From: JAMXLO01 sp963799415
GTDB taxonomy: Bacteria > Pseudomonadota > Alphaproteobacteria > Acetobacterales > Acetobacteraceae
Assembly (NCBI GenBank): GCA_963799415.1
Contig: CAWCXI010000023.1
Location: 141,360-205,359, forward strand
Reading direction: 5' to 3'
DNA: 64,000 bases
A model generated the notes under the pieces. It ran no database searches. It had not been told where the DNA came from and saw only the letters and a program-made list of their open reading frames with translations. Position numbers and translations under genes: made by a program. How positions within the stretch are numbered: position 1 is the stretch's first letter; each line of letters starts with the position of its first letter. Positions 9,776 to 18,070 of this stretch are shown one piece after another.

Positions 9776-9861
9776 TCCTTCGCTCACGGCCGAAGCGATG
9801 CGTGCTGATCCAATCTGACCGGGGGTCTATGTCTCTGCGTGTTCCAGCAAAGGAGGCGAAC

Positions 9862-10170
9862 ATGCAGACTGAGCAGATCACCGGCGGACTCGCGGTAACG
9901 GCGATGTGGGAAGCGCGCGAGGGCGAAGCAGACGCGGTGGCCGACATCCTCGCGCGTTTCGCGCCCCAGGCGCGGCAGGAGCAGGGCGTGAAGCTGTTCC
10001 TGGTGCACCGTGCGTTGGAGAACCCGGCACAGTTCCTGTTCTATGAACTCTTCGAGGATGCAGCAGCGTTCGAGGCGCATCAGCAGACTCGGCACTTCAC
10101 GGCGCTGATCCTGGGGGAAGGAGTGCCGCGTCTCGCGAGGCGCGAGCGTGTGCAGTATGCGGTCCTGTGA
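9862..10170 (+). CDS. Antibiotic biosynthesis monooxygenase (ABM) family protein
   Basis: A 102-residue ABM-type protein of the dimeric alpha-beta barrel fold. The pattern LAVTAMWEAREGEADAVADIL, then KLFLVHRALENPAQFLFYELFEDAAAFEAHQQTRHF, is typical. ABM proteins act as cofactor-poor monooxygenases on quinol-like substrates or as small detoxifying proteins. The ATG at 9862 has a strong AGGAGG upstream. Its stop overlaps the start of the next gene (TGATG), so the two are translationally coupled. Confidence 0.85.
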   Translation: MQTEQITGGLAVTAMWEAREGEADAVADILARFAPQARQEQGVKLFLVHRALENPAQFLFYELFEDAAAFEAHQQTRHFTALILGEGVPRLARRERVQYAVL

Positions 10171-10469
10171 TGATCACGTGCTGCATTCGCTACACGCTCG
10201 ATCCACACCAGATCGCCGACTTCGAGCGTTATGCGACGACCTGGCCGCCGATCATCGCGCGGTGCGGCGGCGCGCTGGTGGGGTACTTCCTGCCGAAGGA
10301 AGGTCCCAACAACTTCGCCCTGGCGTTGATTGAGTTCGACAGCCTGGCGGCGTACGAGCGGTATCGCGAAGCACTGCGCGCGGATCCCGAGGCGAGGGAG
10401 AACTTCGACCATGCGGTGCGGACGCAGTGCATCCAGGTCGAGGATCGCTGCTTCCTGCGGCGAGTGTAA
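10170..10469 (+). CDS. NIPSNAP family protein
   Basis: A 99-residue protein with the NIPSNAP pattern ITCCIRYTLDPHQIADFERYA ... VGYFLPKEGPNNFALALIEFDSLAAYERYREALRADPEA. It shares the ferredoxin-like alpha-beta barrel fold with the ABM gene it overlaps by one base, suggesting the pair works on one substrate or forms a mixed complex. The bacterial function is unknown. A palindromic repeat follows directly and probably ends transcription. Confidence 0.85.
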   Translation: MITCCIRYTLDPHQIADFERYATTWPPIIARCGGALVGYFLPKEGPNNFALALIEFDSLAAYERYREALRADPEARENFDHAVRTQCIQVEDRCFLRRV

Positions 10470-10480
10470 AGCCGACACCC

Positions 10481-10578
10481 CTGTCATTGAGGGGCGTCAG
10501 CGACGGAGCAATCTCGGTCGGGCTGTGCGCCTACTCGACCGAGATTGCTTCGTCGGCTTCGCCTCCTCGCATTGACAG
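10481..10578. repeat. Palindromic dispersed repeat, copy 1 of 3
   Basis: A 98-bp imperfect palindrome bounded by CTGTCATTG and CATTGACAG, with inner arms GGAGCAATCTCGGTCG and CGACCGAGATTGCTTCG. It fills most of the 127-base gap between two convergent genes. It is homologous to the copies at 48398 and 59521. Confidence 0.85.
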
Positions 10579-10596
10579 GGCGCGGTGCGCTGGAGT

Positions 10597-12063
10597 TCAC
10601 CGCGGCGGCGGCGTGACCACCCGCCTTGGCGCGTACGCCATCTCGCGCAGCGAGGCCAGATCGATTTCCGGCATCGGCACGGAAATCTGACGCAGCACCG
10701 CGTTGGCCAGTTCGCTGTAGCGGTCGAAGTTGCGCCTGATCCGCCCGCGCCAGACCGGCATGCCACCATTGGCGTGCAGTTCAAAGGCCGATTCGCGCGC
10801 GTCGAGCGCCGACGACACGTGGTCCCATGCCATCTGCAGGAGTGCCGCGCGCTGCAACGCGGTGTAGCCGCCACCGCCGAATGATTCCTCCAGCCCTGCG
10901 GCAACTTCGGGTGCGGTGATGTCGCGATCCGTCGGGGCGACGACCAGTGACGAACCGGGCACGATCCGCATGATCTCGCTCATGCGTTGCCGTGCCTTGA
11001 GCATCGCGATGCTGCCCGAGGCAAGATGCAGAGGGTTCGGACAGCAATGGCCTTGCGGTGTGAACTGCGGATCGCGCTCCGCCGCGGTCAGGCAGCTCCG
11101 CACAGTCTGCACATCGATCACCAGGTCGATCAGGTAGTCGATCGTCTGTTCATGCTGCATCAGCCCCATGGCGTGCGTGCAGGCGAGCGCAAGACCCAGC
11201 GTGAACTCGCCCTTCGACAGCCAGCAGTATAGCTGATGCCAGAGCAGCCAGCGCACGATCGGCTCCGGCGGGATGTCGAGCAGGAAGATGCGTTCCCAGG
11301 GGATGAACACCTCGTCCAGCCACATCTGTCCATCGAGTTCATCGTAGCGGCTGGACAGCGGTGCGACGAACGGATTTGCGTCGCGCACCGCGATCTTGCG
11401 GCATACCGTGGTGACGCCCGGCGCGCCGACTGGCACAACGAACGTGGCGCGATGCGCGCCGATCTCAATGCCTGTCTGGGCGCCGCCGATGAAGACCTCC
11501 TCGGCATAGGCGGGACTGGTGTGCATGCCGATCTTGCCGCTGATCACCAGGCCTGAGTCGGTCTCGCGCACGATGCGGAAGGCGGCACGCTGAGCTGGGT
11601 CCTCGCGCATCCGATAGCCGATCGTCGCGCCGCCGCCGCAGAAGGTGAGGAACCGGCCGGTCCGGTCGATCATGTCGAGATAGGCGGCTGCATCGGCGAT
11701 CTGTCTGGCTGAGACATTGCGCTCCTGCACGGTGGCGAGAATGCCGAGGGCGATCAGGTGGCCGTAGGCCGGTGTGTGCGTGATGTTGCCGGCACTGAGG
11801 AACGTGGTGGCGGAGAAGCAGCGCCCCATGCGGACGAGATCGTCAGAGCTTTTCGGGGACAGGTAGGAGAGGGGCGTCCCGTCAGCGCCGAGTACGGTGT
11901 CGGCCCAGGCCGGATCGGCATGGCGATCGTACCAGGCGACATATTCGTCGACCATCGCGCGTGTGGCGGGGTGCGTCGTGATGTCGTCGATCAGTCCTTC
12001 GCCCATTACCCAGACACGACGTCCGTCGCGAAGTGACTGGCGGTACTCGGCGCCGGTTCGCAT
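10597..12063 (-). CDS. 4-hydroxyphenylacetate 3-hydroxylase (HpaB) family monooxygenase
   Basis: A 488-residue protein of the HpaB/PvcC family, FADH2-dependent aromatic ring hydroxylases that need a separate flavin reductase. It starts MRTGAEYRQSLRDGRRVWVMGE, the conserved N-terminus, and later shows MHTSPAYAEEVFIGG and DEVFIPWERIFLL of the central domain. The ATG at 12063 has GGGAGAAAG upstream. No reductase partner lies nearby, so it must use one encoded elsewhere. It is divergent from an amidase gene, with about 60 bases between the starts. The natural substrate is unknown. Confidence 0.85.
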   Translation of the reverse strand: MRTGAEYRQSLRDGRRVWVMGEGLIDDITTHPATRAMVDEYVAWYDRHADPAWADTVLGADGTPLSYLSPKSSDDLVRMGRCFSATTFLSAGNITHTPAYGHLIALGILATVQERNVSARQIADAAAYLDMIDRTGRFLTFCGGGATIGYRMREDPAQRAAFRIVRETDSGLVISGKIGMHTSPAYAEEVFIGGAQTGIEIGAHRATFVVPVGAPGVTTVCRKIAVRDANPFVAPLSSRYDELDGQMWLDEVFIPWERIFLLDIPPEPIVRWLLWHQLYCWLSKGEFTLGLALACTHAMGLMQHEQTIDYLIDLVIDVQTVRSCLTAAERDPQFTPQGHCCPNPLHLASGSIAMLKARQRMSEIMRIVPGSSLVVAPTDRDITAPEVAAGLEESFGGGGYTALQRAALLQMAWDHVSSALDARESAFELHANGGMPVWRGRIRRNFDRYSELANAVLRQISVPMPEIDLASLREMAYAPRRVVTPPPR

Positions 12064-12121
12064 GATTCTTTCTCCCTGTTCGCCGTGGTGTAACATGAAC
12101 CGGCACGGTCAGGGAGCAGAC

Positions 12122-13537
12122 ATGGACCTCGCATATGCGTCCGCCGCCGAACTGGCCGGGTTGATCCGTGCCCGTGCGGTGTCGCCGGTCGAGGTCATGC
12201 GCGCGACGCTCGATCGCATCGAGCGCAGCCAGCCGGTGCTGAATGCGTTCATCACCATAGCGGCTGATGCCGCGATGGATGGGGCGCGTGCAGCCGAGAC
12301 GGCGGTGATGCGCGGCGCGGCGCTCGGGCCGTTGCATGGCGTGCCGGTTGCGGTGAAAGACCTGATTCCGACAGCGAATATCCGCACGACCTGGGGTTCG
12401 CTGATCTTCAAGGATCACATTCCCGATCATGATGCTGTTGCGGTGGCGCGACTGAAGCGGGCAGGCGCCATCGTCGTCGGCAAGACGACAACGCCGGAGT
12501 TCGGTCAGCAATGTCTGACGCAGGCGCCGCTGTTCGGACGCACGCGCAATGCCTGGCGTGCCGATCGCAGTTCGGGCGGCTCGAGCGGCGGATCGGCGGC
12601 TGTGGTTGCCGCCGGTCTGGTGCCGATCGCGGTCGCTACCGATGGCGGCGGATCGACGCGCATCCCCGCCGCGTGCAATGGCGTCGTTGGATTCAAGCAG
12701 GGGCTCGGCGTGGTGCCGCAGGAATACGCGCAGGACGGGTTCGGCAACATATCCTACATCACGCCGATGACGCGCACGGTGCTGGATACCGCGCTGATGC
12801 TGGATGCCATGGCTGGACCAGACCTGCGCGATCCGCTCACTACAGGTAGGCCGAAAGCCGATTTCGTTGCCGCCGCATGTGGCGGCGATCTGAAGGAACT
12901 GCGCATCGCGTGGCGCTCGCGGCTCGGCAACAGCGCGGTGGCGGCCGATGTGCTGACGAGCTGCGAGGCTGCAATGGCAACATTTGCAGAGCTTGGCGCA
13001 GACGTAGCGGAGCTGACCGCGGCGTTCGAGAATCCCGAGGCGGTGTGGTTCGTCAACAACGGCGCCTATCGCATGGCGCAGTTCGGACATCACCTGAAGC
13101 AACATCGCGCGATCATGTGCCCGACCTTCGTGCGGCAGATGGATCGTGTGGCGAACTACTCAGCGGCGGAGTTGTACGACGCGATCTTCCAGCGCACGCG
13201 GCTTTATCGGCAGGTGCAGGCGTGGTTCGACACCTGCGACATCGTCGCTATGCCAACGCTGTCGCGCAGCGCGGTGCCGATCGATCAGGACTTCTTCGGG
13301 CCGATCGAGATCGACAACCAGTTGGTCGAGAACATCCGCGCGTCGTGGTATCCGTACACCATGCCGTTCAACCTGACCGGAAATCCTGCGGTCAGCCTGC
13401 CGTGCGGCTTTGATGCCGCCGGCATGCCGTTGGCGATTCAGTTGATCGCGCGCCCTGGCGATGATGCGCAGTTGCTGAGAGTGGCTGCGGCGTTTGAGTG
13501 CGCGCGGCCGTGGGCGCAGCGCCGGCCGCCCGAGTAG
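12122..13537 (+). CDS. Amidase signature family hydrolase
   Basis: A 471-residue amidase. The Ser-cisSer-Lys triad can be read as Lys 79 (GVPVAVKDL), the Ser pair at 154-155 in SSGGSSGGSAA, and Ser 178 (ATDGGGSTRIPA). It belongs to the same family as GatA and bacterial acylamidases, but there is no GatB/GatC context, so a catabolic amidase is likelier than an amidotransferase. The ATG at 12122 follows AGGGAGCAG. It is divergent from the HpaB-type gene and convergent, with one base between, with the peptide-binding protein gene. Confidence 0.88.
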   Translation: MDLAYASAAELAGLIRARAVSPVEVMRATLDRIERSQPVLNAFITIAADAAMDGARAAETAVMRGAALGPLHGVPVAVKDLIPTANIRTTWGSLIFKDHIPDHDAVAVARLKRAGAIVVGKTTTPEFGQQCLTQAPLFGRTRNAWRADRSSGGSSGGSAAVVAAGLVPIAVATDGGGSTRIPAACNGVVGFKQGLGVVPQEYAQDGFGNISYITPMTRTVLDTALMLDAMAGPDLRDPLTTGRPKADFVAAACGGDLKELRIAWRSRLGNSAVAADVLTSCEAAMATFAELGADVAELTAAFENPEAVWFVNNGAYRMAQFGHHLKQHRAIMCPTFVRQMDRVANYSAAELYDAIFQRTRLYRQVQAWFDTCDIVAMPTLSRSAVPIDQDFFGPIEIDNQLVENIRASWYPYTMPFNLTGNPAVSLPCGFDAAGMPLAIQLIARPGDDAQLLRVAAAFECARPWAQRRPPE

Positions 13538-13538
13538 C

Positions 13539-15119
13539 TCACGTCTTTTCGGCGCCCCAGAACACAGGTGCCGAGCCCTTCAGCAGTCCGGTCACGTTCG
13601 ATCGCCACGCTGACTTGGGCAGGTACTGTCCAAGCGTGATCGTCGGCACGTAGTTAAACGCTGCCAACTGAAATTCGGCTTCGTGCCTGTGTCTTTCGGT
13701 GTCGTTCGGTGCATCGATCCATGCTTCGTACGCCGCTTCGAGCTTTGGGTCGTCCGGCCAGCCGAACCACGCCTTGGCGCCGGGGCTGCGCAGCGTGTTC
13801 GCGAGCATCGGATCGACAAACTCGGGACCGGGCGCGCCGGCGGGGAAGATCGACCAGCCGCCCTTGTCGACTGTCTCCTTGCTGGTGCGGCGCTGCACGA
13901 CCGTGCCCCAATCCACCATCTGTTCGTCGATATTGAGCCCAACCTTGTGGAACGAGTCGGCCACCACGGTGATGAACGCGTTGTAGATGATCTGATCGGT
14001 TGGATGTAGCAGCACGATGCGCTCGCCGCCATAACCGGCCTTGTCGAGCATCGCCTTGACGTCGTCCGTGCTCCAGCGCTTGTTGCGGAATTCCATGCCT
14101 GCATCGTTGGCGGCGGGTGCGCCTGGCAGGAAGTAGCCCATGGGCGCGCGCCAGCCAGATTCATCCTCGCCCATCGCCGCGATCATCGCCTCGCGCGGGT
14201 CGACCGCGGCCATCATCGCCTTGCGCACGCCGACGTTGCTGGTGGGAGCGATCAGGCTGTTGGGCCGCAGGATTGCGACCGTGCCATAGATGTCGAGCAA
14301 TCCCGTCGTCACGCCGGATGCGCGCTTCAGCATCGGGATCAGGTCGGGTGAGGGGAGTTCCAGCCAATCGACCTCGCCGGCGCTCATCGCGTTCGCCGCG
14401 GTGGCCGGATCGGGAATGATGCGCCATTCGACGCGATCCAGCAGCACCTTGTGGCCGCCCGCGGTATAGGATGCCGGTTCCTGCCGCGGCACGTACTTGT
14501 CGAAGCGTGCAAAAGCCGCGTGGCTGCCTGAGACGAATTCGTCGGGCAGGAAACGGAACGGCCCGCAGCCCACGATGTCGGTGAGCTGCTTGAACGGATC
14601 GGTCGCGGCGAGGCGCGCCGGCACGATCACCGGCTGCGGCTGCACCTTCGACAGGAAATGCGCGAGCAGCGGGAACGGCTTCTTCAACCGCCAGACCAAC
14701 GTGCGATCATCGGGAGCCTCGATAGCATCTACCCGGGCATTGAACGTCTCGCTGACCGCGTCGCGCTTCAGCCAGCGCTGCAGCGAGGCAACGCAGTCGC
14801 GCGCCAACACCGGCGTGCCGTCGTGGAACACCAGCCCGTCGCGCAGCTTCATCGTCCAGCGCTTGCCGTCGTCGTCGATGGTGTGGCCTTCGACCATCTG
14901 CGGCTGGGGGTTGAACGCCTGGTCGCGGCCATACAGCGTTTCGTAGACCATCAGCGAGAAGTTGCGGGTGACAGTCGCGGTGGTCCACACCGGATCGAGG
15001 CTGGTCAGGTTGGCCTGGGGCACGAAGATCAGCGTTTTGGTGTTGGCGCCGATGGCGGGGCGGGCAAGCGGCAGCGCGGCAGCCGCCGCGGCGGCGGTCA
15101 TGAAGGCACGTCGTTTCAC
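13539..15119 (-). CDS. ABC transporter periplasmic solute-binding protein, family 5 (peptide/nickel type)
   Basis: A 526-residue exported binding protein. The N-terminus MKRRAFMTAAAAAAALPLARPAIGA is a signal peptide with a twin-arginine-like KRR. The mature part shows the family-5 pattern: NLTSLDPVWTTATVTRNFSLMVYETLYGRD, then KLRDGLVFHDGTPVLARDCVASLQRW. It should bind oligopeptides or a related amphipathic solute in the periplasm. No permease or ATPase gene is adjacent, so it is an orphan, perhaps serving a transporter elsewhere. Confidence 0.88.
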   Translation of the reverse strand: MKRRAFMTAAAAAAALPLARPAIGANTKTLIFVPQANLTSLDPVWTTATVTRNFSLMVYETLYGRDQAFNPQPQMVEGHTIDDDGKRWTMKLRDGLVFHDGTPVLARDCVASLQRWLKRDAVSETFNARVDAIEAPDDRTLVWRLKKPFPLLAHFLSKVQPQPVIVPARLAATDPFKQLTDIVGCGPFRFLPDEFVSGSHAAFARFDKYVPRQEPASYTAGGHKVLLDRVEWRIIPDPATAANAMSAGEVDWLELPSPDLIPMLKRASGVTTGLLDIYGTVAILRPNSLIAPTSNVGVRKAMMAAVDPREAMIAAMGEDESGWRAPMGYFLPGAPAANDAGMEFRNKRWSTDDVKAMLDKAGYGGERIVLLHPTDQIIYNAFITVVADSFHKVGLNIDEQMVDWGTVVQRRTSKETVDKGGWSIFPAGAPGPEFVDPMLANTLRSPGAKAWFGWPDDPKLEAAYEAWIDAPNDTERHRHEAEFQLAAFNYVPTITLGQYLPKSAWRSNVTGLLKGSAPVFWGAEKT

Positions 15120-15434
15120 GGTCGTCTTCTCCCATATCCTGAGCCCATGTTTTCCGCGGTTTGCTGGCTTAGCGCAACAGACTGGCGCGGGCTCGCCGTG
15201 GCATTGTGGTATCGACCGCCGGAGCGAATGACCTATGTGTGGATGATCGGCGTCGCAAATTGCGAGCCGGCCACGAACGCAAAATGATAGAGGGACGAAT
15301 CCCGATATCCGCCCCTTTGGCCAATCCCGCAGTGAAAAAAACTCGGCCGCGGATGCAGTTCAGCGCCACCGCTGATGAGGTATCGTTCGGTGCATAGGCG
15401 CCGGCGAGTCGCTTGTGCCTAACGCCACGGGGCA
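15120..15434. other. Divergent intergenic region, no supported gene
   Basis: About 315 bases between the solute-binding protein gene and the vapBC operator. No open frame has a credible ribosome site. It must contain the two divergent promoters, but no near-consensus pair stands out. Confidence 0.45.
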
Positions 15435-15455
15435 GTATCTATCATTGGTAGATAC
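15435..15455. promoter_or_regulatory. Probable vapBC operator palindrome
   Basis: GTATCTATC, a 3-base spacer ATT, and GGTAGATAC form a palindrome with 8 of 9 matching positions, 18 bases before the vapB start. VapB antitoxins with AbrB-like domains commonly bind such palindromes to repress their own operon, so autoregulation is a natural reading. Confidence 0.6.
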
Positions 15456-15473
15456 CAAATCGAGAGCGCTGTC

Positions 15474-15728
15474 ATGGCCGATACCCGTACCGCGAAGCTG
15501 TTCAAACACGGTCGTAGCCAGGCTGTCCGCCTGCCGAAGGAGTTCCGGCTTCCGGGAAAGGAAGTGCGTGTCAGACGTGTTGGTCGTGGCATCCTGCTGG
15601 AACCGATCGAAACCGACCTGCAAGCTTGGTTCGATCGGTTGGATGCCTACCGCGACGTGCCGTTCATGTCCGAGGGAAGGCAGCAACCTCCGATGCCGCC
15701 TTCGGACGATGTTAGCTTTGACGAATGA
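15474..15728 (+). CDS. vapB: VapB-type antitoxin, AbrB/MazE-like DNA-binding
   Basis: An 84-residue antitoxin. The N-terminal swapped-hairpin domain reads TRTAKLFKHGRSQAVRLPKEFR, typical of AbrB-like VapB proteins; the C-terminal acidic, Pro-rich tail (residues about 60-84) would wrap the toxin. The stop codon overlaps the vapC start by four bases (ATGA). A palindrome just upstream is a likely autoregulatory site. Confidence 0.92.
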   Translation: MADTRTAKLFKHGRSQAVRLPKEFRLPGKEVRVRRVGRGILLEPIETDLQAWFDRLDAYRDVPFMSEGRQQPPMPPSDDVSFDE

Positions 15729-16135
15729 TCTGCCTCGACACGAACGCGGTCATCGCACTGATCAACGGCAGCAGTACGCCTGTGCGTGCACGTCTTGCCG
15801 TCGCACTGCAAATGCGCGAAGTCGTAGCGATCTCGATCGTTGTGTTGTTCGAACTCCGTTATGGCGCCGCGAAGAGCGCGAACCCGCGGCGTGCCTCACA
15901 TCATATAGATGATTTCCTATCGGGTCCGATTCAGGTCCTCGACCTTGAGCAAGACGATGCGGAGGAGGCTGGCGACATTCGGGCGGCACTCGAGCGCGCC
16001 GGTACTCCAATTGGCCCATACGACGTGCTCATCGCCGGACAGGCTCGTCGTCGTGGTGCGATCCTGGTAACCGCCAATCAGCGCGAATTTACCCGCGTGC
16101 CGCGACTGAAAACCGAGGACTGGGCGGCCGTCTAA
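15725..16135 (+). CDS. vapC: VapC-type PIN-domain ribonuclease toxin
   Basis: A 136-residue PIN-domain toxin. The acidic metal-binding residues are visible: Asp in MICLDTNAVI, Glu in VVLFELRYGA, Asp in IGPYDVLIAGQA, and a further acidic region near the C-terminus. VapC toxins cleave tRNA or rRNA when the antitoxin is degraded. It is translationally coupled to vapB. The reading frame is complete, so the module is probably active. Confidence 0.92.
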   Translation: MICLDTNAVIALINGSSTPVRARLAVALQMREVVAISIVVLFELRYGAAKSANPRRASHHIDDFLSGPIQVLDLEQDDAEEAGDIRAALERAGTPIGPYDVLIAGQARRRGAILVTANQREFTRVPRLKTEDWAAV

Positions 16136-16146
16136 CGCTCTTCCCA

Positions 16147-16311
16147 CTACTCCGCGGTCTTCGCCACTCCCGCGACTTGCGTGCAGGTGCGCAGCGTGAC
16201 GAATTCTTCAGCCGCGGTCGGGTGGATGCTGATGGTACGGTCGAGGTCTGCCTTGATGGCGCCCATCACAATGGCGACCCCAAGGCCCTGTATGTCCCGG
16301 CATCCAAGGTG
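16147..16311 (-). pseudogene. gor: 3' remnant of a glutathione reductase gene
   Basis: Read on the minus strand, the segment gives DIQGLGVAIVMGAIKADLDRT followed by ISIHPTAAEEFVTLRT, which matches the C-terminal end of glutathione-disulfide reductase, including the catalytic His-Pro of the HPTxAEEFVT motif. Nothing upstream (towards 16380) encodes the FAD and NADPH domains, so only about the last 50 codons survive. It sits 12 bases after vapC. Confidence 0.7.
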
Positions 16312-16383
16312 TCGCAAATGCTCTGAGTACATCGCAGGAGTTGCTCCAGCACGAAGCAGGTGATTGCCGGAGAGCTGGCGCGG

Positions 16384-17265
16384 TTATTCTGTGACGAGGC
16401 GCTGATAGTCGAGGGTTGCCATCACCTGAATTCGCCGCATGTAGCGCGGCTCGTCCATGGTGTAGTCGCCGATCGCGTTGTGTATCGTGCCGATGTTGTC
16501 CCACATCAGTACATCGCCCACCTCCCAATGATGCGCGTGCAGGTAATCGGCACGCTCCTGGTGGCGGAAAAGGAAGTCGAGGATCTCGCCGCTCTCCTGC
16601 GGGTCCATGCCGTCGATGGACATGGCGTAGCCGACGTTGGCGTAAAGCACGTAGCGGCCGGTGATGGGGTGGCGGCGGAAGATCGGCTGCGACACCGGGG
16701 GCTTCTTGGCGCGTTGGGCGGGTGTCAGTGGTTTCCGCGTAGAGCCGGCCTTCGCCACCATCATGTCCCAGAACTTGGCAAAGTCGTGCGTCGCGGTGCG
16801 GCCTTCCAGCTTGTGCTTCAGCGCGTCGGGCAGGTCTTCGTAGGCAGCGTGCATGTTGCGGAACTGTGTTTCGCCGAGCGGCTTGCCGTTGCGCGTCGGC
16901 ACGTGCTGGGCGTGCAGGATGTTGGCGAGCGCGATGTCGCGGCTGTACGACATGTCGGTGTGCCAACCCTGGCCGGCATCGTTGGCGCCAATCTGCTTCC
17001 CATCGCGCTTCATGTTCGACAAGATCATCATTTCGGGATGGTTCGGCTCGTGATAGGCATTGGCGACGTTGATTTCCAGCTCGCCGAAGCGGCGGCCGAA
17101 GGCGGCGAGTTGATCCGTGTCCAGCGTCTGGCGCGGGAAGCACAGCACCCCATGTTCGCCAAGGGCGCGAAGGATTGCGCGGAAATCGCTGTTCGACATC
17201 GGCAGGGCGAGATCGATGCCGGTGATGGTGGCACCGAGCGTTTCCCCACCTGGCGTGATGTCCAT
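16384..17265 (-). CDS. TauD/TfdA family 2-oxoglutarate-dependent dioxygenase
   Basis: A 293-residue Fe(II)/2-oxoglutarate dioxygenase. The facial triad is His 102 and Asp 104 (GWHTDMSY) plus the distal His in GTIHNAIGDYT; the C-terminal Arg region is EPRYMRRIQVM. This family oxidises small acids such as taurine, alkyl sulfates or aryloxyacetates; the substrate here is unknown. The ATG at 17265 is preceded by AGGAG at 6 bases; a TTG six codons earlier was rejected. The gene lies 66 bases downstream of a second 2-oxoglutarate oxygenase on the same strand. Confidence 0.88.
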   Translation of the reverse strand: MDITPGGETLGATITGIDLALPMSNSDFRAILRALGEHGVLCFPRQTLDTDQLAAFGRRFGELEINVANAYHEPNHPEMMILSNMKRDGKQIGANDAGQGWHTDMSYSRDIALANILHAQHVPTRNGKPLGETQFRNMHAAYEDLPDALKHKLEGRTATHDFAKFWDMMVAKAGSTRKPLTPAQRAKKPPVSQPIFRRHPITGRYVLYANVGYAMSIDGMDPQESGEILDFLFRHQERADYLHAHHWEVGDVLMWDNIGTIHNAIGDYTMDEPRYMRRIQVMATLDYQRLVTE

Positions 17266-17331
17266 CGGTATCTCCTGAGCCAATCCACCATCAATTCGCG
17301 CGCGGGAATGACCGGGTCAAGCCCCAGACCA

Positions 17332-18015
17332 TCAGGCGGCGTCGTGGAATATGATGCCGAGCGTCTGCCGGGTGCCGCATGTCACGCGGCTGACGCCGTG
17401 GCGCATCGTGACGCGATACATGCCCCGGGTGCCCTGGGCCGGACGATGATGCACCGGGAAGATCACGGCCTCGCCCTGCGACAACGGCACCACAGCGGGG
17501 CGCGATTGTGCACGTGGCCGCTGCTCGACCAGCACGAATTCGCCGCCGGAGAAGTCCTTGCCAGGCGCGCTCAGCAGCACGGTCAGTTGCAGCGGAAACA
17601 CCAGCGGGCCGTAAAGATCCTGGTGCAGACAGTTGAAATCGTCCTTGCCGTAGCGCAGCAGCAGCGGCGTTGGCTTCGTCTGGCCAGCCGCGTGGCACTC
17701 GGCGAGAAACTCGTCCAGTGTCGGTGGAAAGCGACCCGCTTCGTTGAGTGCCGAACCCCATTCATTGGCTATCGTCGCAAGCGGCGGATAGAGCGCGGTG
17801 CGTAGTTCGGCGACCGGCTCAGGCAGCGGATATGCCAGATACTTGTATTCGCCACGCCCAAAATTGTGCCGCTCCATCACGACGCGACTGCGGAAGCGCG
17901 TCACGTCGTCATACAGCGCGGCAAGCTCGCGGCACGTTTTCGGGTCCAGCACACGCAGCGTGGTGTAGCCGTTCGCGGCGAGTTCGGTAGCCGCTCGGGT
18001 CAGGTCCAGGGTCAT
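17332..18015 (-). CDS. 2OG-Fe(II) oxygenase of the Oxygenase-NA family
   Basis: A 227-residue iron/2-oxoglutarate oxygenase. His 131 and Asp 133 (FNCLHQDLYGPLVFPLQ) and the distal His 206 (MRHGVSRV) form the triad. The stretch GGEFVLVEQRPRAQSRPAVVPL and the ending LGIIFHDAA match the family annotated as Oxygenase-NA (PF09859), proposed to act on damaged nucleic acid. That role is a family prediction, not shown here. ATG 18015 is chosen over the TTG at 18018. Confidence 0.82.
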   Translation of the reverse strand: MTLDLTRAATELAANGYTTLRVLDPKTCRELAALYDDVTRFRSRVVMERHNFGRGEYKYLAYPLPEPVAELRTALYPPLATIANEWGSALNEAGRFPPTLDEFLAECHAAGQTKPTPLLLRYGKDDFNCLHQDLYGPLVFPLQLTVLLSAPGKDFSGGEFVLVEQRPRAQSRPAVVPLSQGEAVIFPVHHRPAQGTRGMYRVTMRHGVSRVTCGTRQTLGIIFHDAA

Positions 18016-18070
18016 CAACGCAAGGTAGGCCCCGTGAGCACGGGCGGGAACTCCGGACTTTGCTTCGGCT

